From Solea solea (Eukaryota > Chordata > Actinopteri > Pleuronectiformes > Soleidae): a stretch of 64,000 nucleotides of DNA. Below the pieces are notes generated by a model. That model was not told the DNA's origin. It ran no database searches and saw only the letters and a program-made list of their open reading frames with translations. The DNA lies in the NCBI RefSeq assembly GCF_958295425.1, contig NC_081147.1, positions 5,601,290-5,665,289 on the forward strand, given 5' to 3'. Each line of letters begins with the position of its first letter. The first letter of the stretch is position 1. The position numbers and the translations under genes are program-made. Below are positions 33,731-46,500 of the stretch, piece after piece.

Positions 33731-35357
33731 TCTGTGCTGTTATTTTGAAATGCTCCATGCTGTTATTTTGAAAGGATTGTTCCCTCTGCCAGCGGGTTAC
33801 TTCCTGTTTATTTTATCAGCCTGTCGCATGTCGAGATGCTGGTTCGACTGACCAATCAGGTGTCAGCTCTCATCTAGTTCACCTCCGTAAAAAAAAAGGT
33901 TTTCCCTCTCTTGAGAAGCGAGGAGCGAGAGCAAACATCGAAACCCACAGTACATGAAAGATAGACAGAAAAACTCTAAAAGTTGATTAAAATTAATGAA
34001 AACTGGCTGGATAGTTTCACTACCATCCCGTGAGAGAACAGCGAGAAGGATCTGTCCTCACTAGAGGAGTAATAACGCATCGGTGAGAAATGTTTTGACC
34101 ATGCTAATCGCTAGCCGCTAATGCGCTAGTCGCTATTGCGCTAGCCGCTAACGCTAACAAAACACTATGGTGATTCCATTCACTTATGCTAAAGGTGTTA
34201 GCTTTGTTCATTTGAAAGTGAAGTCTTAATTGGTCGTTGTTTGTTTGTGTTTAACCCTTGCATAATTGTTATATGCTGTATGGTTATTTGTGTCGATTTA
34301 GGGACATTCATTTGTGCTTTTTAAGCACACACATCTGCACTTTGCTAATTGTGCACATTAGATAATTTTGTTGTTGGTTAACTACCTTTACTGTGCACTT
34401 AAAGCACATTAAGCTGCACTCAATTATTTTGTAGACTCTGCTATAGGCTGCTGTTGCAGGACAGATGATGCACACAGCATGTGTTTTTTGTTGTTATTGT
34501 ATTGATATTATTTTATGCCAATTGAGACTGATTGTGAAGATCAATGAGTGAAAGGTTATTTCAGTAACCATAATTCTTTAACAATTTCTCTAGCAAATTG
34601 ATTTTGTTATATGTGTTGATTATTAATAATTGTGAAATTCTTTTGAAATGTTTTGTGAGTCATTCTCTGGTAATTTAGAGAATGATCAGGTAAATTAGAA
34701 GCTGTATTCTAGCTTTTATGTGATGTACTGATTAGAAGCTTGAATGTCTGACCTTATTCACAATAGGTCAGGTTTTTTGTGGATCCCGAGAGTTCCCGAT
34801 CTACCTGGAGTTGGAGCTTAGATGTTTGATGGCGAGCTACGGCCCAATGGAGAAGAATTAGCGAGTCAATTGCATGCAGAAGATTGGAATCCTGAACCCC
34901 AGAAACTTTGCTTCCACGCACACAGTCAACGCATTCAACAGTGCGGTAGGATAAACAGTTGCCACTTTTCCAGTGGACTGGGCAGTATTACCTGCTGCAA
35001 GGACTAAGTGTTTGAGTTTGAAGGGTTAAATTGAATATTGAACCAAAGACTATTTAAACAGCTGTGAATTGTTTTCTTATTTTTTTATTTTTCATATCTA
35101 CCCGGGTAACAATTGTACAAATTATTTACACTGTAACTGTTTTCTATTCATCCTTCCCTGTTTTATTAAATGGGAAGAGGAGTTCTTTCTAAAAGGAGAG
35201 ATACTGTGTCCGAGTTGTTCCTGGTGTGTTGTTTGGTTCATCCTTGGCTCTGTAGTCGGCTCTAGAGCTTCTGATCTCACTAGCCATAGATAAATTATAT
35301 TTCAATTATTCACCACAGTTTCTTATATATGGTGTAGCTCCACCAAAAAGGGTTACA
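33712..35357 (+). repeat. 3' LTR (1646 bp)
   Basis: Same sequence as the 5' LTR apart from a 3-bp shorter 'ttgttatatgtg' near 34605-34612. It contains the pol stop codon (33728-33730). Ends GGTTACA, followed by ATAG. Confidence 0.95.
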
Positions 35358-35361
35358 ATAG
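35358..35361. repeat. Target-site duplication, right (ATAG)
   Basis: ATAG, matching 25535-25538. Confidence 0.8.
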
Positions 35362-35990
35362 GCCTGGCCCTTTGACTGCATCCTCCTCAGGGGTTCACTC
35401 AAACCAGCGTAGCCTGCCTCTGTGCCCTACACTAATGCACATGCACTCACAGTCTCACATAGGCACATATGAACTAACTTACACGCACATGGTACATGGA
35501 AGGTCAGGGGAGCTATGGCACATTTGCAAAAACTGTGATTTTCTGGTGCAGAAAAGCTACTATGTTAGCTTAGAAAACACTGTGTATGTATATGCATACA
35601 TATTTAGGACACAGGTGGGGTAAGTGTGGTTGGACAAGCCTTTGTAATGCTATCTACAAGCTTCATTGTTCACTTCAAACCATAAAAATGTGTTTAAAAC
35701 ACAGAATTGCTCATGGAATTACAAACATCAAAGGAGTTATCTATGTATCTGATATTAAAGCTGGAGTAGGCGACATAATTTAGGGGTTATTGATCACTAA
35801 ATCGATAAAAAAGTATTTTACGGGGGAGAGTATTTAAGTGTTTTTGACTGAATCAAGTCAAGAAGTGAAAAACACTTAAAACACCACTGAAAAATAAAAA
35901 AAACTAATAGTAAATAAATCCAAATGTCTACACCATTCAAACCTTTGTTCACCAACGATGATTATCATTGTATCATTGTGTTTCTCAGCA
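35362..35990. other. Non-coding DNA, nothing recognised
   Basis: Flank of the retrotransposon; no gene or confident repeat was recognised. Confidence 0.4.
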
Positions 35991-35997
35991 CTGTTTA

Positions 35998-36258
35998 GAT
36001 CAGTGGTTCCTTCTATTTTTAACTGGAAAGTCGTGGGTTCAATCTCAGGTTCCGCTGGTCTAGTGCATGCACAAGCCCACGTTGCTCCTGACAGCTGTGC
36101 TGTGCGAATGTGTATGGTTGATGTGTGATAGAAAAAAATGCAATGCAGATGGATGCACTGTGTGAATGTGTGAGTGAATGGGCGTGGACGGGTGAGTGGC
36201 ATAACTGCAGTTAAAAGCAACTTTGAGTAGTTATCACGACTAGAAAGGCGTTGCTATA
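35998..36258 (+). repeat. tRNA-derived SINE, copy 2
   Basis: Same family and strand as 9803-10085. The B-box-like GGTTCAATCTC at 36036-36046 is closer to consensus here. The body has 'gttgctcctgacagctgtg', 'atgtgtgatagaaaa' and 'gtgtgagtgaatggg', and the tail 'tatcacgactagaaaggcg'. The two copies differ at many positions, so both are old. Confidence 0.7.
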
Positions 36259-36487
36259 GTAAGGTATACAACATATAGCTTACCATATTGACAGAAATAG
36301 AATGTTTTTTTCTTGCACACCAGAGAGCTGAGAGCTCCCTCTCTTTCTCTGTCTCCCTCTTTCTCTTTGTGTGTGACTGAGTGAGGGCGGGGAGAGAGAG
36401 GGACAGAGAGAGAGAGGTCATGCAGAACTAGTGTTTTGGTAATTTCTCAGAATTCCTCAGGGGTGTGACATAAGTCATGTCAATGCT

Positions 36488-36719
36488 TTAAAGGTCCAGT
36501 GTGTAAGAATTAGTGACATCTAATGGTGAGACTGCAGACTGTAACAAACTGAGGACTCCTCAGCTCACCCCTCTTTTCCCAAGTGATATACAGAGAGAAG
36601 AGATTTTGTATTCTTTTGTGTACAAAGTCCTTTCCTAAAGTTCACAAATTAAAAAAAATATATATCCCACACTTATTAAACCAAATAATGCTCATACATG
36701 TCCTACACCGGACCTTTAA
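36488..36719. mobile_element. Short TTAA-flanked MITE (about 232 bp)
   Basis: The ends are TTAAAGGTCCAGTGTGTA and TCCTACACCGGACCTTTAA, inverted repeats of about 19 bases with few mismatches. TTAA at each edge could be either the target duplication or part of the terminus. No coding capacity. Typical of abundant fish MITEs; a piggyBac-like origin is one possibility given the TTAA. Confidence 0.7.
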
Positions 36720-39700
36720 CACACATAAATATGGAAATTCTTTATTAGATTTGACATTAACCATCTATTTTTCAAGGCAACAAATATCTTTGGCGCATTC
36801 ATCATGCTGGAAAAAAGATTACAGACCTTCCAGCCTGGGACTGACAGCTGTTAGATTGGATTGGACACCACCTTTGTCACCATCAAAATCTGCAACCTGG
36901 TCTAACTTTGAAATATTTAATGTTATCTGATGTAGTATCTTTTTATTTATTTACCCAGTGACATGACTCATGACTGTGTTGGCCTATTCTGGATGTATTT
37001 TACATCAGATTCTCCCCAAAACAAAAAGAAAGAGAGCCATCAATCACAGTGATGTTTGTAGCAGAAGAAGTGATCTGACACTCAATGTACAATGGAAATA
37101 AGACAATCAAATGAACTGTTTTTTTTCCAGACGTGGTTCATGTGGATTAACAGGAACATAAGAATCACATCAGCACCAGAGGGAGTAAAAGAATTGCTAC
37201 GAGCAGCTTTTATTACTTTATCACCTTCAAATAGACATGCCCACTGCCAGAAGAAGAAAATGACAAGGAGAGCTCATGGATCAGGAAGAGTCGACAGTGG
37301 AGATGAGATGGCACAAGTGCATTTGGTGAGAAAAGCTATTATCTCATGCTCACAAGACAAATCTGGGATGGGCTATGTAATAAAAAAGTTGGTGATTATT
37401 TTCTGGTTCCCAAAAAAATCTGCCTGCATGGAGTTGGCAAAAAAATGGACAATGGCTGTTGCATAATGCTTTGTTGCGATAATGAACCCTTATTTTAAGT
37501 GGGTTAGGGCCAAATGTGATTTTTTTTTTGAAAATAAAAATAACAAAAATGTCCAGACTTCAGAGATTAACGTCAGGTTTCTGACATTGAAGTTCTTTTC
37601 CAGTTGGCAGTTGAACAAGATGCAGTGCAGGAAGATGTAGTGGTAAATTATGATCCATCACTTGATTTAAACCATTGGATTATAATGAGAATAGTTAGCT
37701 CCAGGATTAGCCTCAGGGCAGTTACTGGTTGTTTTATTTATAATATAAAATAAAAATAAACCAGCATCCAGAGTTGCACGAATGAACGCACTAGCACACA
37801 CATATTTATGTAAACAGTATAACAAATACATGCCTCCATACTTACAAAGGACGTAATACCAATATCAATCAATGAGAATGTAAATCTCAAAAGTAGAGGA
37901 ACTGAGGAAGCACTATCACACATTTGGAGCTGGTTTATTTGACAATGGCTTGAATGTGACAGACATTTGTTTATATTTAAAAGTTATACACTAGTTTTAA
38001 GAATAAATAAATAACATATTCTAAAAAAAACACAGGTTGATAAAAGTAAGTTGCTGGCTAAACCAATTAAAATATAGCTTTTATAAAGGTAATTGGGATA
38101 AGTTAAATGTTTCATCAAGTAAATTAAGATTGGTAATACACCAATGAAAGACATTGAAATGGTCAGTATAACATATGAATATACCTTATAATTATGGGCT
38201 GCATGTGTTGTTTACTTTCACCCTGTCTATTATGCCAGATGTAGTGTTTTCTGTTGTGACTCTTTACACTTGATGTATCTGTCGGAAAACAAAGCAAAAT
38301 CATTAGCTGAGTAGTTGTGACTAATGCTTAGCTGTTGCTTTCAGGACCATGGACAGCGGCTATTTTGCTGCAGCAGCAGCAGCACGGGAACAGAGTGGAG
38401 GTAGTTGATGGACAGACGGACAGCACATGTCACTCCCTCAGCTCTGTTTGCTTTCCCCTGGTTGTAAATACAACCTTTGGCTCTGATTCCATTTCCTCCC
38501 CCTTTGCAGCAATAAATCCACAGACACGAGGAAACTGACAGCAAAGTGAAGGAACAGTCAACAGGAGCTGCAAACCATAAAAAAACAACCTGTCTCTACG
38601 CGCCTCCCACTGCTGATATAGAGTGATTATTGTGAAACACAGAGAAAAATAACGCTTTTGTTCATGATGACAGGTTTGTTTAGGAGAAAGAACTTGTCCA
38701 CTGTGTTACAGTCACTGTGGATTTTTCTTTTTTGACTTGGTTTGTGACTTTTTCTGTCTTCACTGACCTGCCTGAGCTGCATTTTGTCTTTGTTTCAGAA
38801 AACAATTGAAAATCATCCCAAATGAAAGCAAGGTCTGAAATGCTAGCATTGGCAGGATACATTTTAGAATATTTTAAGTGATACATTCCACCACACCCTG
38901 CCATCCATTTTTTTTTTCTTTTTTTTTTTTTTTTTTACTGTGAGGGCTGCAGCAGCCTGGTCAACCAGAAATATGTTGCTGTTTATTTTTTATTTTTTTG
39001 TTACCATAGTGAATATACTGATTTTGTTTTGATTTATTGTATTGTTGGGGCGGCTGGATTGGATTGCCCGTCCATATGGGCTGGCTAATACAACACATAC
39101 ATGAAGACATAAATAAGCATATAGTAATACAGCAGTAATATATATACAATACATTGATACAAATTCATTTGTGTCAAACTCAATTACAAAATTACAACTG
39201 TGTCCAGGAAATAATATAGAATGTTTCAAAGAACACATCACAAGAGGGAAATATTGTTGACATTATTTCCTCCTGCTATATTCCAGTAGTACAGCACATA
39301 TAAGCATGTAGCCAATACATTGCTGTAGTAAATAATTTCTACAAGACATATAAATCTGAAAGAGAAAGAGTACAATGCAAATGATGGGCAGTAATGGGTG
39401 GTATTACTACATGTGTGTTAATGGAGGAGCAGGAAAGACATAACATATTATCTCACTTGCCAAATGCAAATGTGTGGCCTTGAGATTGACGCATGTAAAT
39501 CACGTGCACAGTACAGTCAGCTTCGCAGTGATGGTTATTAATCGTTTCCGTTTCTTCTTTAAACATAAATCAATAAATGAATGCATATTTTGGATTATTG
39601 TATTTATATTTCGGGTTTAAATCGTTAGCCTGCATCTTCCTGTCCAAATCTCCCTCAGGTGTCTGTTATTGAAAGCAGCCAAAATGTGGTCTGATTAAGA

Positions 39701-41710
39701 AACTAGTGTTAATGATGTATTAATGAGAGCAGAAGCAGCTGTTGACTGACACACTGTTTACCTTGTGCTTTCTCTAATGCACAAACACCCTGCACCCCCA
39801 CACTCCAACATACCTGCAGGCAGGACTTAGTTCTCAGACGCACACACGCATACAAAGAAAGAATAAAAAACGTGTGCGTTATGGTGGAGTGTCTGAATCA
39901 GTCACAATGAATGACATTGACACATAAGCAAGTCTTTTTTTTTGTAGAAGACTTCCATTCAGGTCAGGCACAGATTTACTAAGGCTCTTGAATAAGATTA
40001 AGTAGCATTACTAATTATATTGATAGTAAGAGGAAAAGCAGAGTTATCAGCTGGCAGTCGACAAGTAAATCTGCTGTCCTTAACTTCTTGCATATTTTCA
40101 TCTGCGTTTACCTTCCCCTTCCATCTCCTTCCAGAGTTTGGCTCAAAAGCTCCCTTTTAATATTTCAGCCCACAGAAGGAGGACAACATTTATAACTTGA
40201 CAGAGTTAAAGAGGGAATGAAAAAAAAAATATAAAAAACAAACTCCTTTTATCGACGCCGCTGAGTTTCACTTGGTCCCTGCAGCTATGATGCACTCACA
40301 AGCGCATAAAAGGAGACAGAAATTTGTCTCTCCACAGACTTACGGCCCCTGGAGATGAAAAGTGGATCCAACCCCCCCTTCCCTGCAGTCGATTTTCCTC
40401 CCTTTGCTTTATTTGTCTTGCAGGCCAAGACTCTTTCATTTCCTGTTTGGCTCTCTCGCTTTATAGAACATGAGGGATGTTTTCTTTAGCCCTCGCCGAT
40501 AATATGGAGATGATATCTCTGGTGGGTGGTTCGGCCACCAGGTGGACTTTGAGGAGCTGGTGCTGCTGCTGCTGGGTGGAGAAGTTGGAATGGTAGCTGC
40601 AAATATCCTGTTTAACCACATTGTGAAATAAAGTAATACCTCCACGTCATTTTGTACAACTTTGGGCTAGTCCAATAAAAGCTCTCAGCCCTTCCCTTCC
40701 TCCTCGGCCCGCCCCTCCCCTTCCCAGGTTATCAAATTTTGCCATTTGAGTTCGAGTGTCACAGTGACAGAAGTGGATAAAAAGTTACAGCGGGGCACAA
40801 CGAAACAGAGAAAAAAGGCTCAAAAGCCGATATGTGTATATAGCAAAATGCGCAAAAGTGACAGATTACAGCCACAAGTTCCACCTCAAAAGTGGGTGCA
40901 GGGCCGTCAGCGACATCAAGTGCAGAAGTAGTCCCATCAAGTGCAGGGAAGGAGGAGGAGAGAGACGACACCCAGCAGGGACAGATTGAGGAGGTGTGTG
41001 TGTGTGTGTTACAAATAATGCTAAGAGTAAGTAAGAGACTTGGTGTCCAGTGTTTTTTTAGCTTGCCATAAAGTTATAGTTTGCAGGTGTTACAGCTTAC
41101 ACTTATTATTATCATGTAATATTAGTGAAACATTTAGGGTACTATTTTTATAGTCGATGAATCGGTTTTAGAGTTTTTTTTTATAACAATTAATACAAGC
41201 TTTAATGTCAGCTCCTTAAATGTGAATATTTTCTATTTTCTTTGCTCCATTTAACAAAAAAAACGCTAATCGACGTTGTTCAACATTTTAACTTTTATGT
41301 ACGAAAGAAAACTTGATTAATTGAGAAAATAATCGACATATTAATCAATTCTAAAAATACACAGTATATTCATTCATTAAACAACGAAAAGACATCTCTA
41401 GCAGTGTTGCTCTGACAACCATTTTGACTTCATGATGGGAATTGTGACACCGCCAACTCTCCCAAGATCAAAGTCTCCGAGTAGTGAAAAAGTGTATACA
41501 TTTTTTAACACGGTTACTCACTTCCATGTAGACTACTGCGCTTTATTTTAACTGAAACAACACAAAGAACACACATATCCTCTGGTATGTCATGTGTCTC
41601 CACATATCATATAAATAATCATGGGGGGCCTCCATGGCCAAAAATGCAAGGGCCCCACTCCCCCTCCCTCCTCCTCTTCCTTACTCAGCTCTCAGCCCAC
41701 ATCAGGCATT
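36720..41710. other. Long non-coding stretch, nothing recognised
   Basis: No exon, RNA gene or confident transposon was recognised. It contains poly-T near 38908-38937, a CAG-rich spot near 38370 and a short GT run near 40993-41009. The 124-codon frame at 37092-37466 has no known domain and is A/T-driven. Confidence 0.4.
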
Positions 41711-41719
41711 AGGCAGAGT

Positions 41720-41900
41720 TGGTTCCAGACAATTAAGATAAATTAAAATCCCCCAGAATTGTTTCAAATTACACACCAAAAATCATTTGTAAAAATCAGA
41801 GAATAATCAAAAATACAGCAATTAATTGCAGCATTTGGAATTTTTGACAATAATTCCAAATGGCAGTTTTGATTTGAGAACAATGAATTGCTCGGCCTAA
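41720..41900 (-). repeat. Possible MITE-type repeat fragment
   Basis: In reverse it starts 'taggccgagcaattcattg' and is AT-rich with inverted segments ('tttggaattattgtcaaa' against 'tttttgacaataattccaaa'). Possibly related to 1481-1600. Weak. Confidence 0.3.
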
Positions 41901-42529
41901 AGTCGCAAATACTCTCAGTCAGTCAGGGGTGTGCATGTTTCCGGTGTTTATCATCTGATGGCATGCATCTTCCACCAGTGAGGGAGGGACAGCACAGAGG
42001 GGAAATCACTTCTTTTAATCAGAGTTATAAATCTGCTGCAGCCTCTAGTTGCTATCTGGCTTCACATTGCACAACATACCTCTTCAGCGAAAGCCTCAAA
42101 GACATTAGATTACAGAGGAGCCATATCAGATTACACAGCTACCCCAGGAACATGGATTCTATATGTTTTATCCAGGAACATAATCCCAGATGTCCCAGAG
42201 CGACAACACATATTAATTCACAACAATGTGAATTAATATTCCACTCATGTTAAATGCATTGATTACTCTAGTCAGTGTTGTCCACCTACATATGACAGGT
42301 GTATGGTACACGATGCAGTTTTAGTGCTATTACTTAAATTGACCTAGTACCATTACAGCAAAAACATTATATTTCATTTGCCTCACTTTGTCTGTGTACA
42401 AAATACAACATTCGATACTATTGCTGCTGCTTTAACATGTTCAGTCTCCTCCAAAAGGAAGTAGAGTGAGGCAAATCCCTTTATATTTACTGTAAAACAT
42501 TTGGGTTTGACATCAACAGATGAATAAGA

Positions 42530-42665
42530 TACAAGAGATCAATATTTCAGCTTTTTATTTCCGGGAATCTCCATTGAAATATGTGGAACGACCTAGAAGA
42601 TTGCCTCATTTGTAATGGAACACAACATTCTGTGTTGAGCAAAAGTATAGGAATGGATAGACTTA
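42530..42665 (+). repeat. Possible DNA-transposon remnant
   Basis: 'cagctttttatttccgggaa' followed by 'gagcaaaagtataggaatgg' recalls a terminal region of fish Tc1/mariner-type elements. No transposase or paired end was found. Confidence 0.3.
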
Positions 42666-43455
42666 TATTACATTAAATGAATAATGAACAATACTTCATA
42701 TTTATAGCAAATCCTTTGTCTCATGTTGGTTCTTTAGAGGTTTTATCAGATGACTTGTGTGGAAGGAGCTACTTTTTCTCAGCTGACATATGGCGAAAGG
42801 CGGGTTACACACCGTGAGCAGGTCGCCATTCACCCTCACACCCTCAAACTTGGGTCTTTTGCTGTAATGCAACATTGCTAGCCATTGCTATAGTACTGTT
42901 GTTGTTGAGGTTGGTTTTCAAAAACTGTTTTGAGATTCTCTGTCAGAAGATAATAAAAAAAGAAATACCGACATACTCTGCAACTGGCTTCATTACGACT
43001 GTTTCCCAGGAGTTACATTATTGCATCAGCTTCATTGAAATATCGTGCAGTATGTTTACAACATGCACACATATATGACCTTTGACTTCTTAAGACTTGA
43101 CGTCATCTTCTCGTTGCAGAGGAATGCATTAATTAATCATCTCACATCCCCCAGATTGAATTAATTTGAATAAAAACATAGAGCAAAAGAAGGACATATT
43201 TTTTATCTAATCTATTTAATCTCATCAAGTTTAATTAGCGCTTCGAAAGAATGAGATCACATGTGCACAGTGTGTGAGGTGGGAAAAATAAGTGCCAGTA
43301 CCCCCGTATCTATGTCTGTCAGTATTATAGAAACATTAAACACTAAATATTAGATACCAGAAGATAATAATGAGCATCTAGTCTGGTCAAGAGGGGGCTA
43401 GAGAAAGAAAAAAACACAACTGTTCAGGAGTAATGGATAATATGAGTTTAAAATA

Positions 43456-43460
<5 letters not shown>
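42666..43460. other. Non-coding DNA, nothing recognised
   Basis: No gene or confident repeat was recognised. Confidence 0.4.

Positions 43461-43497
<37 letters not shown>
43461..43497. repeat. TA microsatellite
   Basis: About 18 TA units. Confidence 0.9.
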
Positions 43498-43501
<4 letters not shown>

Positions 43502-45240
43502 ATATAATTAGTAGTCCATAATTGTATCACAATTAAGATATTCATATTTCACATAATTTCAAGGTGCTTGTTTTGATATGGAATGATGTACAATTCACAA
43601 TAAAACATATGCATGATGAAAAATAAATCTTTTAATATTGAAAATAAAATTAAGCATATAATAATACTGACTCTAATTAAAATATAATTACATCATTATT
43701 TCAATGACATAACAAAATAACAACTGAATGTCTTATTATTACTTTTCTTAAAATTTTTCCAGACAAGATCTTTCGTATTATATTCTGTCTATTTTCTATC
43801 ACCTCACTGGCAGCTGTGCCATATGTTTTAAGGAAGAGGTCGCAGGCCATGTTTTTATTATAACATATTATTCTTTGACAACCCTTTTCAGCCAGCACAA
43901 GAGTAGTTCCATCCTTTTCTTCTCCCTTGTTAGGCCTATCAGATATTTGTTTACCTATATAATACATACGTGATCACTAGACTCTCGTGAGAATGGCTGA
44001 ACGCCAGTGCACCCTAGATTGGACAAATAATCGATTGTTAAACAGAGCGTCTCATGAGAAGTGCTGGTTCGCAAGGAAACATGCCGGTACTCAAAATAGC
44101 CAAATGAAGAAGTCCCTGTACTGCATAGCGGGCAGTACCGGCCCACTTCAAGCACTGCATGTGAAGCAACATCAGGGTCATACATAATCGAAGAAAAAAA
44201 TAATCACAAGCATTACAGGCAATATGAGACGCACCTCATTTAAAAAAGAAAATGAGTGTCAGAATCAGACGCACAACATTAAGTCAGATTTGAATGTGGT
44301 AAACAAATATCTGTATATTCTCCTCTGCAATGATAAACCACTGTGGCTCCCGCTACTATCACGCCTTTGCAGTCGGAGGAAATTTGTGCCACAGAAGATT
44401 CAAGAAATGTTATTTTTCCTCTTCTCCTTGAGGCCCAATTAAGAGTTTGTTCTCAACCTGCAGAGTCCAGTCCACTGATAGAAGAAGAAGAAAAAAGAAA
44501 TATTCATATGATTAATTACCTCTAAACTGCAGGAGCAACAGCAACAAACCACGAACCAACCATCTAGAAATAACATAATTGGGAATGGGGCTTTATGAAT
44601 AGCTTGATATGCTGCGCAATGCGCCATTCCCTATGATGTTCTGCTGTCTCGCTATGAAATATTAATGCACATTGTGTTTTCTCCGGCTGAATGCTTTGTG
44701 CTCCGGCATTTGCATTAGAGCAGTTATTGCATTTCAGCCACTTCACTAGCAAACGGTGATGACTTACTGTTGTCGTGGGAACAAACAACAGAATGTCTTT
44801 GTCGGGAGCGTTCTTTTTTTCTTTTTTTTGGTGCATTATCAGCATTCTGTTCCGTCCCCGTGTGTGTCTCGCACTTAAGAGAGGGGGAAGGTTAATCCAA
44901 ACCCAGAGTTTCTCATTCCATCCATCCCTCACACATACACACACACACACAGATGCTGATGTTTATATCTTTTAAGTGTTTGGCAGACAAGAGAGGCTAT
45001 TGAACTGCCCGTCATAACAAGTGAGGATCAAACTCGCCGCTCTGATGAAAGCAGTAATAAAGAATCGCCAGTGGCTCTCTCTTTCACGATGTCTGTGACA
45101 TATGTTATTGGATAATACATTTTCTCACTTCCTCTATCTTTCTCTGTAACATACTCACACACACAGAAGGCAACACACAACATATCAATGCAGGAACAGC
45201 TGGCCTGTTGGCGAGATCTGCCCCACATCTGTGGCATGTC
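43498..45240. other. Non-coding DNA; possible conserved element at 44560-44780
   Basis: No exon was recognised. The segment 44560-44780 is compositionally balanced, contains an octamer-like ATTTGCAT and lacks simple sequence. A short CA run lies at 44935-44951. Confidence 0.35.
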
Positions 45241-45490
45241 GGGAAATGCTGTCCCCACTCTGTGTGTCTTTGTAAGGACCAAACTTATGAACCATGGGGA
45301 ACAAGGACATTTTTGGAAAGTGAGGATATCTTGGCTGGTCCTCACAATGTCTAAGGGCTTTTTAAGGGTTAAGAGTTAGTGTTAAGTCAAGAGTTAGAGT
45401 TAGGCATATAGATGTGATGGTTAAGGGGCTAGGACATGCAGTAATTGTACTCACTAAGATGGCTGTGTGTGTTTGTGTGTGTGTGTGTAT
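45241..45490 (+). repeat. Interspersed 'ggtcctcac'-type repeat with GT tail
   Basis: 'tttgtaaggaccaaacttat' then 'gtgaggatatcttggctggt' and 'cctcacaatg', a GGTTAAG/GTTAG-rich core and a GT microsatellite at 45464-45489. Related in reverse to 16661-16850. Superfamily not assigned. Confidence 0.5.
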
Positions 45491-45778
45491 CCAAAATCTG
45501 CAGAGCATAAACAGATGTTCAAAATGCTGTTGGCGTCTCCTGCTGTTTCCCTAACCTCAACAACCTCCAACTACTCTGCCTTAACTCCACTCATCCCCGC
45601 TTCCCGTGTCTTATCTCCCACTTTCTCCCTGATTTACACTATATCTTTTCCATCTATTCCTCCTATGTTCCCTCTTTCTTTATTAAGTTTATTCTCCCTT
45701 TCTCTCTCTCTTTGACACAGTGTAAAAAGAGAAGGGGAAGTCATTGCTTATCTCGCCACAACTGCACCCCCCACCCCC
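45491..45778. other. Pyrimidine-rich non-coding DNA
   Basis: Strong C/T strand asymmetry ending in a CT-rich run near 45690-45713. No gene. Confidence 0.5.

Positions 45779-45812
<34 letters not shown>
45779..45812 (+). repeat. CA microsatellite
   Basis: About 16 CA units. Confidence 0.95.
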
Positions 45813-45814
<2 letters not shown>

Positions 45815-45962
45815 ATCACAACCCCTTCTTTTTCTGCACCACCCCTGGGGGCTTGTTATGGTGTTGCGCACGCCAATGACAGATAACGACTGGGCTAATG
45901 AATTTCTAAACTAATCTATATTTGTACACAGTTCACAAGGGGCCAAGCAGGCAGGAGGAGAT

Positions 45963-45996
45963 GGGGGGGTGAGTTGGGTGGGGGGGTAGGGAGGGG
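45963..45996 (+). other. Potential G-quadruplex run
   Basis: Five G-runs of 7, 3, 7, 3 and 4 separated by short linkers, inside a purine-rich tract at about 45945-46030. Confidence 0.6.
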
Positions 45997-46129
45997 TAGC
46001 AAAGCGAGAGGAAAGGGAAAGAGGGGCGGAACAAAGCTGTCCTCCTAATGGAGGCAACACAGAAAAGCTGAATATGTGCAATATCATTATTGGGTCTGGT
46101 CGGAGTCTAAATGTGTTGCGCAGTGGTGT

Positions 46130-46262
46130 AGGAACTGGCCTGCTGCCTCATCCTAAGGAACCTGGAAAGAACATGCAAACTCCACACAGAAAGACCATCG
46201 ATCAGATGAAGTGAGGCACAAACCCGGTCCTGCTGTGAGTCAACAGTGCTGGTCACTAACCT
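46130..46262 (-). repeat. SINE fragment, antisense
   Basis: On the minus strand: 'agtgaccagcactgttgact' with a degenerate B box ('agcaggaccggg'), then 'tgtgtggagtttgcatgttc'. This is the arrangement of a common fish tRNA-SINE. Truncated 3' part. Confidence 0.55.
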
Positions 46263-46429
46263 GCTGTGTGACCTCACTCGAATGAAAGATTCCAAAACTG
46301 TGAATACCCTAAGTCCACTAATTACAAAGATCTGTTATCTCAAAGGGATCTTGGTTGCTTTTGCTCAAGCAAGCAATAGAGAGGAAAAGATAAAGTTAAT
46401 AGATGGAATTACATCAATCAGGGATAGGG

Positions 46430-46500
46430 CAAGATGGAGACAGACAATCTGCTGTGGCGACCCCTAAAGGGAGAAGCCTAACGAAGAAGAAGTAGAAGAT
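46430..46500 (+). repeat. Retroposon 3' tail with GAA repeats
   Basis: 'ctgctgtggcgacccctaaa' then 'gggagaagcctaacgaagaa' and GAA/AGA units, the typical end of an abundant fish non-LTR element. The body upstream is not clearly recognisable. Confidence 0.5.

Larger units (their letters stand above)
25539..35357 (+). mobile_element. Complete Ty3/Gypsy LTR retrotransposon with PNMA-like Gag
   Basis: A 9819-bp element in the order LTR, leader, gag, pol (protease, reverse transcriptase, RNase H, integrase), polypurine tract, LTR. The integrase-last order places it in Ty3/Gypsy (Metaviridae). LTRs begin TGTAACC and end GGTTACA, a 7-bp inverted repeat, and are flanked by ATAG. Comparing both LTRs by eye I found one 3-bp indel and no substitution, so insertion is recent. 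Gag and pol are open and joined by a -1 frameshift signal. There is no envelope-like gene. Gag is of the PNMA / ZCCHC12 type, which ties the element to the Gypsy lineage that gave rise to those domesticated genes. Autonomy is plausible but inferred. Confidence 0.95.

Noticed and set aside
33730..33800. An envelope gene after pol
   Set aside because: Pol ends inside the 3' LTR and no other frame of useful length lies between pol and the LTR.
37092..37466. 124-codon open frame
   Set aside because: No recognisable domain, A/T-rich simple composition, no splice or promoter context.
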